DNA of 47,925 nt, from NCBI GenBank assembly GCA_964591375.1, contig CAZQAU010000010.1, positions 1 through 47,925 on the forward strand, written 5' to 3'. Under the pieces are notes generated by a model. The model saw nothing but the letters and a program-made list of their open reading frames with translations. It did not search any database and was not told where the DNA came from. This stretch comes from CAYYYG01 sp964591375 (GTDB lineage: Bacteria; Patescibacteriota; Microgenomatia; UBA1406; GWC2-37-13). Within the stretch, counting starts at the first letter, position 1. Each line of letters opens with the position of its first letter. Positions 41,243 through 47,925 of this stretch are shown in pieces. The position numbers and the translations under genes are program-made.

Positions 41243-42597
41243 GGTTTCTTAATAATATATTTTACTAAGTAATCATATCCGGGCAACAAGGTAAAGTTGT
41301 AGTCGGTGATAATACATCCAGCTCCCGTTAATAGTTTTGTTCCGTTAGTACTACCAGTTGGTGTTTTATAAATTTCCCATGATTGACACACATAGCCTAT
41401 GGGCAAGCTGATCCATAACTTTCGACGAGCTGGTGGTATGACTCCGGTTGTGGCATAAGGTGTCCCTAGAGATAAACTATCACAGTTGGTATAGTAGCGA
41501 TAACTTATATTCCCAGGATTTTCTACAGAATCAATATTGAATGTGACAGGCGAGCCGTCGGAGAGTGTCGGATAACCGGTGCAGTTGGTCCCACTTTGAA
41601 AGTACTGACCAGTATTTGAGTTCAGTTGTACTTGTGAACGAATCTGAAATTTGGTCGTTGATGGAGGTGGGGTAGGGGTTGGCGTACGTACTTTAGTCGG
41701 AGTCGGCGTTTTTGATGGAGTTGGGGTTCGGGTGGGCGTGGGAGAAGAGGGGAGAATATTGGTATTTGAATGACTGATTCTGATGCTTGTTATTGCGGCT
41801 TCACCATAATTATTAGTATTACAGTCACCACTGGCTTCTTTGGAGCAGTTTGATTGTACATATGCACCAGCCTTGAAAAATGCTGTATCTAGCGGTCTGT
41901 TATAGGTATAAAGAGGTGATGAGGAGTTATTGAAATAAACATTAACTTTACTGTCCCGGGCCTCAAATTTTATCGAGAAGGGTGTGCCAAGCGTATAGTT
42001 TTCAGTTAATGTGTGAGTACCGTCACCTTCGGTGTTAACGAAGAGGCGAAATTTTTTGGTGGGATTTGGGTAATCGGCATAGGCCTTTTGATCGTACCGG
42101 ATTACGACTGCATCATAGGCGGTGTTATGTACCTGAGCCACAACAATAGCTTTTTCTTTATTGGGAAGATGAGTAATAATGTGCGTGGTTTCCATATTAT
42201 GTACTCCGGTACGGTTTGACCATTTAATTCTTACTGTTCCATTGTTGGATGTTTCGCGTAGCTCGCTGCGTGGGTGCGGGCTACCTGAACTGGTAACGCC
42301 GTTTACAGGTGCTCGAAAATATATAATATTGCAGTCGGAAGAGGGATAAAAATTGGCATCCTTATATCTGCTTAGTTGTGGCTGGAAAATTTCGGTCGGG
42401 TTTTCGGCATTTCCTGTGGGTAACATTAAGTTAAATTCGGCAAGATTAAGATTGGGGGTGTTGTAGGTGCAAGGTCCAACATCGGCTCGTGTATTGTATG
42501 TTTTGGGAGTGGTGGATAAGAAATTAATATAGAGAGATAAAATAATTACTACAACCGAACTGGCAAGAAACATTAAATTAAATTTTTTATGAATCAT
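41239..42597 (-). CDS. Secreted polysaccharide lyase family 7 (alginate-lyase-like) protein
   Basis: 452 aa from ATG 42597. A signal peptide/anchor (about residues 6-27) precedes the PL7 jelly-roll (about 45-278) with all three hallmark motifs: R110-S-E-L, Q155-V-H157 and FFKAGAYVQ (240-248). A Thr/Pro-rich linker (283-314) leads to an unrecognised C-terminal domain. PL7 enzymes cut alginate or related uronic-acid polymers by beta-elimination. The start is favoured by TACAGT 6 nt upstream. YdeI follows, with a 4-bp overlap. Confidence 0.85.
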   Translation of the reverse strand: MIHKKFNLMFLASSVVVIILSLYINFLSTTPKTYNTRADVGPCTYNTPNLNLAEFNLMLPTGNAENPTEIFQPQLSRYKDANFYPSSDCNIIYFRAPVNGVTSSGSPHPRSELRETSNNGTVRIKWSNRTGVHNMETTHIITHLPNKEKAIVVAQVHNTAYDAVVIRYDQKAYADYPNPTKKFRLFVNTEGDGTHTLTENYTLGTPFSIKFEARDSKVNVYFNNSSSPLYTYNRPLDTAFFKAGAYVQSNCSKEASGDCNTNNYGEAAITSIRISHSNTNILPSSPTPTRTPTPSKTPTPTKVRTPTPTPPPSTTKFQIRSQVQLNSNTGQYFQSGTNCTGYPTLSDGSPVTFNIDSVENPGNISYRYYTNCDSLSLGTPYATTGVIPPARRKLWISLPIGYVCQSWEIYKTPTGSTNGTKLLTGAGCIITDYNFTLLPGYDYLVKYIIKKP

Positions 42598-42682
42598 ATA
42601 TTTACTGTAGCACATGAGATTTTTTATTAGCAACAGTATTACCAACACTAAACATTCAAGTAGATTTTAATATAGGGAGTAT

Positions 42683-42756
42683 TGGCTGCCCAGCAGGGAT
42701 TTGAACCCCGATAAATAGATTCAGAGTCTATTGTCCTACCATTAGACGACCGGGCA
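42683..42756 (-). tRNA. tRNA-Gln (anticodon CTG), CCA encoded
   Basis: On the minus strand the acceptor arm TGCCCGG pairs with CTGGGCA (one G-T), discriminator G, then encoded CCA. The anticodon arm is ATAGA/TCTAT with loop CTCTGAA, giving anticodon CTG (codon CAG, glutamine). The T-arm contains GGTTCAAATCC. The 5' end abuts a scaffold gap, but the gene is complete. Confidence 0.93.
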
Positions 42757-42757
42757 A

Positions 42758-42857
42758 NNNNNNNNNNNNNNNNNNNNNNNNNNNNNNNNNNNNNNNNNNN
42801 NNNNNNNNNNNNNNNNNNNNNNNNNNNNNNNNNNNNNNNNNNNNNNNNNNNNNNNNN
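42758..42857. other. Assembly gap of 100 N with duplicated edges
   Basis: The 16 bases TTAGACGACCGGGCAA occur at both edges of the gap (42742-42757 and 42858-42873). The two contigs therefore probably overlap, and the gap may be false. Confidence 0.9.
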
Positions 42858-42934
42858 TTAGACGACCGGGCAAGGCTTCCGGCTTATATTATACTTTATC
42901 TCCAACTTTCAGAGTAGAGGAAAATGACCGTACA

Positions 42935-43630
42935 TTAGCTGGGGAATAACTTAAGTTCACGTAGACTGGCATAGGAATGCCGGGCGACGATAATATGATC
43001 AATCAGTTTTATTCCAAAAATTTCTCCCGCATCATAAATTTTTTTAGTTATCTCGATATCGGCATCGGATGGCTCCGGGTTGTGTGACGGATGATTATGA
43101 GCAATAATGATGGTTGCGGCATGACGCCGTATGGCCGTTTCAAAAACTTCCCGCGGATGAACAATACTGGCATTTAAAATACCTACTGAAATGGTGTCCA
43201 GTGCAATAATACCTTGTCTTGTATCACAGGAAATTACTAAAAAATGTTCCTTCACAAAATGGCCGATTTTTGGTCTGAGAAAATTGAAAATATCCCGCGC
43301 TGATCCGGCTTTTGTTCGACTAATCGAATCGGTTGTTTCCTGAGTGCGGCGGGCTATTTCAAAACAAGCAGTCAGTTGTGAGGCTTTAGCCAATCCCAGC
43401 CCATTAATTTTTTTTAAATCTTCCACAGAAGCATCCGCTATTTTTTTTAATGAGCCGAAGCGGGAAAGCAATTCCTGAGCTATTTTCAATACCGGTTCAC
43501 CTCGTGTACCCCGGCCTAAAATAAGTGCCAGAAGTTCCACCGAGGAGAGTGCTGTGGCACCATGTTGAGCCAGGCGTTCACGTGGACGCTCGGAGACAGG
43601 TAAATCATTGAGAGTTAAAATGGACTTCAT
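42935..43630 (-). CDS. radC: RadC family DNA repair-associated protein
   Basis: 231 aa. An N-terminal helix-hairpin-helix region (LKKINGLGLAKASQL) and a C-terminal JAB/MPN domain with the metal site HNHPSHNPEPSDADIE and an upstream Glu in VHPREVFE. RadC proteins are often annotated in DNA repair or recombination, but a direct repair role has been questioned. Length is normal. Confidence 0.93.
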   Translation of the reverse strand: MKSILTLNDLPVSERPRERLAQHGATALSSVELLALILGRGTRGEPVLKIAQELLSRFGSLKKIADASVEDLKKINGLGLAKASQLTACFEIARRTQETTDSISRTKAGSARDIFNFLRPKIGHFVKEHFLVISCDTRQGIIALDTISVGILNASIVHPREVFETAIRRHAATIIIAHNHPSHNPEPSDADIEITKKIYDAGEIFGIKLIDHIIVARHSYASLRELKLFPS

Positions 43631-43663
43631 AGTCTGGTGATAAATTAAAGGGCGATTATATAG

Positions 43664-44908
43664 TTAGGAGTTTACACTTTGCGAAGAATTTTGACCATGG
43701 ATTATAAGCCCCAAAATTACCGGAAAGAGTATCATATTCTGCTGTAATGTGAGCCAGTAATGATCAAAAAAACCAGTCAGGGCTACTGCTGAAACCACAT
43801 AGACCAATACTTGATTTTGGAATAATCGTTGTGACCATTTATAGAGAAAAAATCCGGAATATGCTGAAATAAGCAGTCCGGCTTCACTCAGGAATAACAA
43901 AAAGATATTATGAACTGGCTGAAGAAAGAAATAGGGATATTTGATAGGAAATTCTGCTTCGGCGAATAAATAATTTCCCATTCCCACACCGACGATAGGA
44001 TTGGAAATAAATATAGTCAGAGAATCATCTATTAGAGTAAGACGTTTTTCCAGCGAATCGGCATCACCTTGTGCTGTGAGAAAGATAGCAGCAACAATCA
44101 GAAAAATAACTAGTCGGCTGAAAACACAAAAATTACAACCGATTTTAGTACGTTCTTTAAGCAGGTAAAATATGTTGAGAAAAAGATAGGTAAGAATAAC
44201 AATTTTTGAAAACGATAGAAAAATGATCATACTTGTGAGAATAAGCAAACCATTCTTCAGCAGAAAATATTTTTTTAATGAGGGATACGTAAGGGTGAAA
44301 ATGTAAATCAGCAAATAGAAGCCACCCATTGAATTCGGATGAGAAAACGTTGCATACGGGCGTAGAATTTCGATCCCGTTGAGTGACGCTTTGGCGATTC
44401 CCGGAGTAGATAGCTGCATATATCGTTCTCCAAAATAATAAAAAACTCCTTGTAAAGAATGTTTATATATAAACTGCATGAGGGCGAGTGAAACTTCAAA
44501 TAAGGCACCGGCGGTAAAACTTATGAGTACAAATTTAAGATTAAGTTGGAGATTTTTAAATACGAGGAATAAACAGATTATTTCCAGAATACGGGCGTTT
44601 TTATACAATGCCATCGGTTGGGAATGTGCAAATAATATATTGATTCCCAAAAGAACTAGAAAGCCGAGAAAAAATTTATTTTTAAATGTTTGAAGTAAAG
44701 ATTTATAGTGCAAAGCAATAAGAATGATGGCCAAGATGTCGGTCATGTAAAGTGTAGGCAACAGGTAATCGATGGGTACGCCGGAGATGAAACTGAAACG
44801 GGGAAAAAAATGTAATCCGAGTTGTGTGGGCAGAAAAAAAAGAAAGATATAAGTTAATATACTTACAAGATTAAATCTGCCTGTATGTAAGGCAACTTTT
44901 TTCTTCAT
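43664..44908 (-). CDS. O-antigen ligase/Wzy-like polysaccharide membrane protein
   Basis: 414 aa from ATG 44908. About eleven membrane helices. The large loop NPIVGVGMGNYLFAEAEFPIKYPYFFLQPVHNIFLLFLSEAGLL is the O-antigen ligase/polymerase (Wzy_C) signature. It likely joins or polymerises lipid-linked glycans at the cell surface. The specific glycan is unknown. TATAAT (complement of 44915-44920) lies 6 nt before this ATG. Confidence 0.87.
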   Translation of the reverse strand: MKKKVALHTGRFNLVSILTYIFLFFLPTQLGLHFFPRFSFISGVPIDYLLPTLYMTDILAIILIALHYKSLLQTFKNKFFLGFLVLLGINILFAHSQPMALYKNARILEIICLFLVFKNLQLNLKFVLISFTAGALFEVSLALMQFIYKHSLQGVFYYFGERYMQLSTPGIAKASLNGIEILRPYATFSHPNSMGGFYLLIYIFTLTYPSLKKYFLLKNGLLILTSMIIFLSFSKIVILTYLFLNIFYLLKERTKIGCNFCVFSRLVIFLIVAAIFLTAQGDADSLEKRLTLIDDSLTIFISNPIVGVGMGNYLFAEAEFPIKYPYFFLQPVHNIFLLFLSEAGLLISAYSGFFLYKWSQRLFQNQVLVYVVSAVALTGFFDHYWLTLQQNMILFPVILGLIIHGQNSSQSVNS

Positions 44909-44935
44909 GGTTTTATTATACAAGTCCTATGCCTT

Positions 44936-46033
44936 CTAAGGAGCGTATGAAGAAGAACTCTCGTTTATAAATGGAGAACGTTCGCGATTAAGACGATATG
45001 TATTGTTTCGACTGTTCATAAATAATCGGGTGGTTGTCGAGATCAGAAAACCGACACTGAAGATAATGAGGACAAATCCCAATAAAGCGACCATAATATA
45101 CAGAAATTTACTTCCGTTACTGGTATTAGTAGTGACAGTACCTTTGATAGATCGCAAATTTTCATAGATGACATAAAAGTATGCGATATAAAACGGTGTT
45201 ATTAGCAGATTAAGAATAAAAACAATCAGAGAACGAATAAAGGTGTTATCAAACAGCTCTCCAATTAAAAACGTCAGGATAATAAAAGCAATTCCTAGTA
45301 CTAAAGTAAACAAGATACGAAGTAAGACAGATGTTCCAAAACCGCGAATATATTCACGACTGGCAAGTAACGCATCCATACCGCGTCTATTTTCTGTGAG
45401 CATGATAAATGGAGCAGAAGTGAACCAGACCATAAATAAAATACCTGGAATGACTAACAACAGGTATCCGCCCGTAATGATAAATCCACTCAAAAAAAGT
45501 ACCCAGCCAAAAGAGAGTAGTTTGGTAAATGATTTCTTCAAAACTGTTCCAAACGATAAGGGGGTATTATGGCTGGCAATCAGCATGTACATTGCCGCCT
45601 GAAACCAGGCATTAATCACGACAATCGCTAGCATAAGTAGTATAAATCCCCCTACCGCCAGCATTATGACTTGAGGGTTAAATCCAGTCCCTGGACGTGA
45701 AAAACTAAAAAAGCCTCCCACAACGATTACCGATATGACCATTGAAAGGAGAAAGGTGGCTATTCCTGGTATCACCGATAAAAATAAGATAGCTCCGATG
45801 TGTTTCATTAAAATAGAAAATGCTGTCTGAGCCATGGCGAGCGGGCCCATGAGAGACGAACCGGTGTAAGTCACAGGAGCGGTTGTGACAGGAGCAGGGC
45901 TTAAAACAGCAGCCATTCCCTGATTAATTACTTCAAGAGGCCAGCCTCGGGATAAGAGAATTTGAGTGATTTGATCATTGGGAACGCCTTCCTGTTGTTT
46001 TTTTTTGATGAAATCGATTAGTTCCGGTTGCAT
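44936..46033 (-). CDS. Multi-spanning membrane protein with N-terminal UBA-like helix bundle
   Basis: 365 aa. The N-terminus MQPELIDFIKKKQQEGVPNDQITQILLSRGWPLEVINQGMAAV is a small helical UBA-like/SHOCT-like segment often seen at the start of CPR membrane proteins. Six or more helices follow (about residues 75-330), resembling the DUF975/glycerophosphodiester-phosphodiesterase membrane-domain group. The tail is Arg/Ser-rich. Function unknown. It lies 27 nt upstream of the O-antigen ligase start. Confidence 0.65.
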   Translation of the reverse strand: MQPELIDFIKKKQQEGVPNDQITQILLSRGWPLEVINQGMAAVLSPAPVTTAPVTYTGSSLMGPLAMAQTAFSILMKHIGAILFLSVIPGIATFLLSMVISVIVVGGFFSFSRPGTGFNPQVIMLAVGGFILLMLAIVVINAWFQAAMYMLIASHNTPLSFGTVLKKSFTKLLSFGWVLFLSGFIITGGYLLLVIPGILFMVWFTSAPFIMLTENRRGMDALLASREYIRGFGTSVLLRILFTLVLGIAFIILTFLIGELFDNTFIRSLIVFILNLLITPFYIAYFYVIYENLRSIKGTVTTNTSNGSKFLYIMVALLGFVLIIFSVGFLISTTTRLFMNSRNNTYRLNRERSPFINESSSSYAP

Positions 46034-46109
46034 AGTTATCTGATATAACAGTAATAAATATTTTGATTCGTGTCAATATGATAGGCCATTTTCATGATAA
46101 AATAGTCTC

Positions 46110-46559
46110 ATGAAAGTGTTTAATCGTAAATATCAGCGTGAGTATCAAAAGCTCGAGTCCTATGAGGCGGGTATCGCTTTGATTGGCTCCGAAGTCAAGA
46201 CAGCCAAAGAGGGGCATATTAAGCTTGAGGATTCTTTTGTGAAACTCGTGGGCACAGATGTCATGCTTATTAATGCGGAAATCCAGATATATAAGTATTC
46301 GCGCCCTGCCGACTATGATCCGCGTCGGAGTCGTCGGTTGCTTTTGCATAAGAAGGAAATTGTGAGGCTGCGGACAAAGTTAGCTTCGGGTGACAGATTG
46401 ACTCTAATCCCTATTTCCTGCTATAATAAAGGGCCGCTGATTAAGCTTGAGATCGCGCTTTCGCGTGGTCGACAAGATCTGGAGAAGCGCAAATTGGTTA
46501 AGCAACGGGATATTAAAATAGCTGAGAATCGAGAAGCTAAAGAATATATGAAGTATTAA
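46110..46559 (+). CDS. smpB: SsrA-binding protein SmpB
   Basis: 149 aa OB-fold protein. FNRKYQREYQKLESYEAGIALIGSEVKTAKEGHIKLEDSFVKL, then LLLHKKEI and the Lys/Arg-rich C-terminal tail KRKLVKQRDIKIAENREAKEYMKY, are the family signatures. It binds tmRNA and takes the place of the codon-anticodon contact in the stalled ribosome. The tmRNA gene follows after the scaffold gap. TAAAAT (46098-46103) is 6 nt before the ATG. Confidence 0.97.
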   Translation: MKVFNRKYQREYQKLESYEAGIALIGSEVKTAKEGHIKLEDSFVKLVGTDVMLINAEIQIYKYSRPADYDPRRSRRLLLHKKEIVRLRTKLASGDRLTLIPISCYNKGPLIKLEIALSRGRQDLEKRKLVKQRDIKIAENREAKEYMKY

Positions 46560-46571
46560 ACCCGCTTTCGT

Positions 46572-46671
46572 NNNNNNNNNNNNNNNNNNNNNNNNNNNNN
46601 NNNNNNNNNNNNNNNNNNNNNNNNNNNNNNNNNNNNNNNNNNNNNNNNNNNNNNNNNNNNNNNNNNNNNNN
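46572..46671. other. Assembly gap of 100 N between smpB and ssrA
   Basis: Exactly 100 N. The tmRNA promoter is probably hidden here or just outside. No shared sequence at the flanks. Confidence 0.97.
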
Positions 46672-46688
46672 ACTTCAGCGAGGTAAAA

Positions 46689-47120
46689 GGGGATGACAGG
46701 CATCGACGAGGAATTCGCACGTTTACAAACGGTCAAAGCGGATCTATCCGATAAATAGTAAAAACAATAACTGCTAAAAATCAAGCTGAAAACGCTATAG
46801 CAGATCTTAAAGCCTTTGTTATGGAACATATGGAAGGTGCAATCGCATCCAAATATGCCCAGAACTATGCTTTCGCAGCATAAGCTTTGAGTCACTCTTT
46901 TGAGGGTTTCCTCAGTTCAACCTCTTAAGAGATAAACCAACCGAGGTGAGGTTTTTCTTGCATTTCCAATTGGCGAGAAGGACCAATAAACTTATTAATT
47001 GGCTGTCTAGGATCGGTTTGTTTATTTTCCAACCTAGGCTTGAGTAAAAAATATACTATCTTTGGCTAAACGTTTATAAATGTGTTTCCCCGGACCCCGG
47101 TTCAATTCCGGGCATCTCCA
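46689..47120 (+). ncRNA. ssrA: tmRNA (ssrA) with a 36-codon tag frame
   Basis: 432 nt. GGGGATG (46689-46695) pairs with CATCTCC (47113-47119) as the acceptor stem, discriminator A at 47120; CCA is not encoded. The T-arm is CCCGG (47096-47100), TTCAATT, CCGGG (47108-47112). The tag frame starts at GCT (46773-46775), after ATAACT in the position of the ATAGTC that precedes the E. coli resume codon. It runs 36 codons to TAA (46881-46883). The tag begins AKNQAENAIADLKAF and ends YAQNYAFAA, matching the AxAA-type degradation end. smpB is the neighbour. 36 residues is longer than the usual 8-35. Confidence 0.92.
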
Positions 47121-47126
47121 CACTTC

Positions 47127-47149
47127 GCTCCCTACTTTCAGCAGGGAGC
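47127..47149 (+). terminator. Hairpin just after tmRNA
   Basis: GCTCCCT (47127-47133) pairs with AGGGAGC (47143-47149), and CT/AG continues inside after an A-C mismatch. No T-run follows. It may end the tmRNA transcript or help 3' processing. Confidence 0.4.
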
Positions 47150-47306
47150 TTCGCGTGGTAAACCACCCTTATTTACAGTTAGCGGTTGGAATGTGCAAGC
47201 GAAGGTTGTCCCTATCGAAGCGCGTTTGGCGGAGGGGGGCAGTTTATATAGTGTTTTGTTGTTTATAGTCTATTGTATTTTTTTGTATCTGCGTTATTAT
47301 CTCTTT

Positions 47307-47543
47307 GTGTACTATACATATATTCTCCGGTTAGCGAATGGAACTTTTTATGTGGGATATTCTTCGGATTTAAAGAAGAGAATTTCATATCACAACGATG
47401 GTTTTGTATCTTCTACTAAAAATTTTAGACCGATACAGCTTGTTTATTATTCGGCTTTCGGTTCTAAAAAGAAAGCGCTGGATTTTGAGAAATATTTAAA
47501 GACTTCTTCTGGCTTTACTTTTAGAAACAAGAGGTTAGTATAA
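47307..47543 (+). CDS. GIY-YIG domain protein
   Basis: About 78 aa from GTG 47307. YYTYILRLANGTFYVGYSSDLKKRISYHNDG holds the GIY-YIG pair (Y-I-L / Y-V-G) and the catalytic-type Arg; ALDFEKYLKTSSGF completes the fold. The reading frame stays open upstream to 47082, but that part runs through the 3' end of tmRNA and is not protein-like, so a late start is used; the exact start is uncertain. It is a second GIY-YIG gene besides 31523-31774. Confidence 0.75.
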   Translation: MYYTYILRLANGTFYVGYSSDLKKRISYHNDGFVSSTKNFRPIQLVYYSAFGSKKKALDFEKYLKTSSGFTFRNKRLV

Positions 47544-47565
47544 AAAAAGCATATGGAACAGGTTA

Positions 47566-47865
47566 TTATTTGTTTTTTTCTGCTGCTTCGACAAAGTCAT
47601 CAATGTATGTTTGTAGCAGCTGTGCTTTATGATTTACAATTGCTTCCATAAGGGACACATCGTTATCAGGTCCCGAGCCTTCTTCTCTTGCTATAAAAAG
47701 TCCTTTTAGAGATATAAGCACGTCATAGTTATTATTTTGCATAATTTCTTTTACATACTTTTCTAAGTAAACAAGTTTGTCACTATTTTTTTGAGATTTA
47801 ATATTTTTTCGAACATAGTTAATTGCACCTAGAAGATCATTAGATGAATTATAAAGCTCTTGCAT
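47566..47865 (-). CDS. Small helical protein of unknown function
   Basis: 99 aa. Predicted almost all helical: NDLLGAINYVRKNI, a long middle helix LEKYVKEIMQNNNYDVLISLKGLFI, and VNHKAQLLQTYIDDFVEAAEK. No cysteine, signal peptide or membrane helix. I do not recognise it. TATAAT (complement of 47873-47878) lies 7 nt before the ATG, which supports it as a real gene. It is convergent with the GIY-YIG gene. Confidence 0.55.
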   Translation of the reverse strand: MQELYNSSNDLLGAINYVRKNIKSQKNSDKLVYLEKYVKEIMQNNNYDVLISLKGLFIAREEGSGPDNDVSLMEAIVNHKAQLLQTYIDDFVEAAEKNK

Positions 47866-47925
47866 ATTTTTAATTATAGAAGTAAATATTTTATAAATTA
47901 ATTTTATTAAGCATATTAGAATTTG

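Noticed and set aside
41660..41760. Repetitive DNA inside the PL7 gene
   Set aside because: It encodes the Thr/Pro-rich linker; the repetition reflects the amino-acid pattern rather than a separate repeat element.
46404..46895. Minus-strand open frame crossing the third gap
   Set aside because: It is antisense to smpB and tmRNA and is kept open only by the run of N.
47082..47306. N-terminal extension of the GIY-YIG frame
   Set aside because: It reads through the tmRNA T-arm and its downstream hairpin; the translated part has no relation to the GIY-YIG fold.
1..47925. CRISPR array, prophage or insertion sequence
   Set aside because: I saw no regularly spaced direct repeats, no transposase or phage structural gene and no terminal inverted repeats.

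Overview
The window looks like a scaffold piece from an uncultivated Candidate Phyla Radiation (Patescibacteria) bacterium, probably of the Microgenomates type. The DNA is AT-rich. Genes are small and dense on both strands, and three runs of exactly 100 N mark scaffold joins. Several families are typical of that group: a Mbov_0395/TrbC-like pilin-type protein, many Nudix hydrolases, a CSLREA beta-helix protein, small sorting-signal proteins and an archaeal-type CoA module. The taxon is inferred from gene content; no rRNA is present.

Layout. 1-6.6 kb: a cluster of DnaA-box-like sites at the left edge, comF, small envelope proteins, a SpoIID/LytB protein, YggT, a fused phosphopantetheine adenylyltransferase/GTP-dependent dephospho-CoA kinase, an ArsR regulator and a Crp/Fnr regulator. 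6.6-9.5 kb: HflX and a TPR membrane protein. 9.5-12.1 kb: small envelope/stress proteins (coiled coil, YtxH-like, PH-like, YflT-like, GlsB-like). 12.2-15.2 kb: a degenerate histidine kinase facing an OmpR-type response regulator, Cdd1, a tRNA-dihydrouridine synthase and a lone receiver protein. 15.3-19.8 kb: superoxide dismutase, a VTT membrane protein and a MarR-FAS1-DipZ redox/surface module. 19.9-24.2 kb: mutS-mutL. 24.2-35.3 kb: two very large secreted proteins that share a C-terminal module, with Nudix, HxlR/FMN reductase, LOG, HD, DEAD-box and GIY-YIG genes between them. 35.3-46 kb: photolyase, VOC protein, DedA, tandem Nudix, a small gene with a structured leader, YdeI, a PL7 alginate-lyase-like enzyme, tRNA-Gln, RadC, an O-antigen-ligase-like protein and a membrane protein. 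46-47.9 kb: smpB, a tmRNA with an unusually long tag, a GIY-YIG protein and an unknown protein.

How it works together. DNA maintenance and damage repair (MutS, MutL with endonuclease motif, photolyase, RadC, Nudix sanitisation) and oxidative-stress handling (SOD, DipZ, FMN reductase) are well represented. Ribosome rescue is encoded by adjacent smpB and ssrA. The envelope is served by secreted beta-proteins, a sorting-signal protein, an O-antigen-ligase-like protein and DedA proteins.

The most striking regional signals are: (1) a -10 hexamer only about 5-10 nt upstream of the ATG in more than twenty genes, implying widespread leaderless transcripts; (2) a 36-codon tmRNA tag; (3) a shared C-terminal module on unrelated secreted proteins; (4) repeated operator-like motifs at the MarR/FAS1 pair and at the envelope-stress genes.
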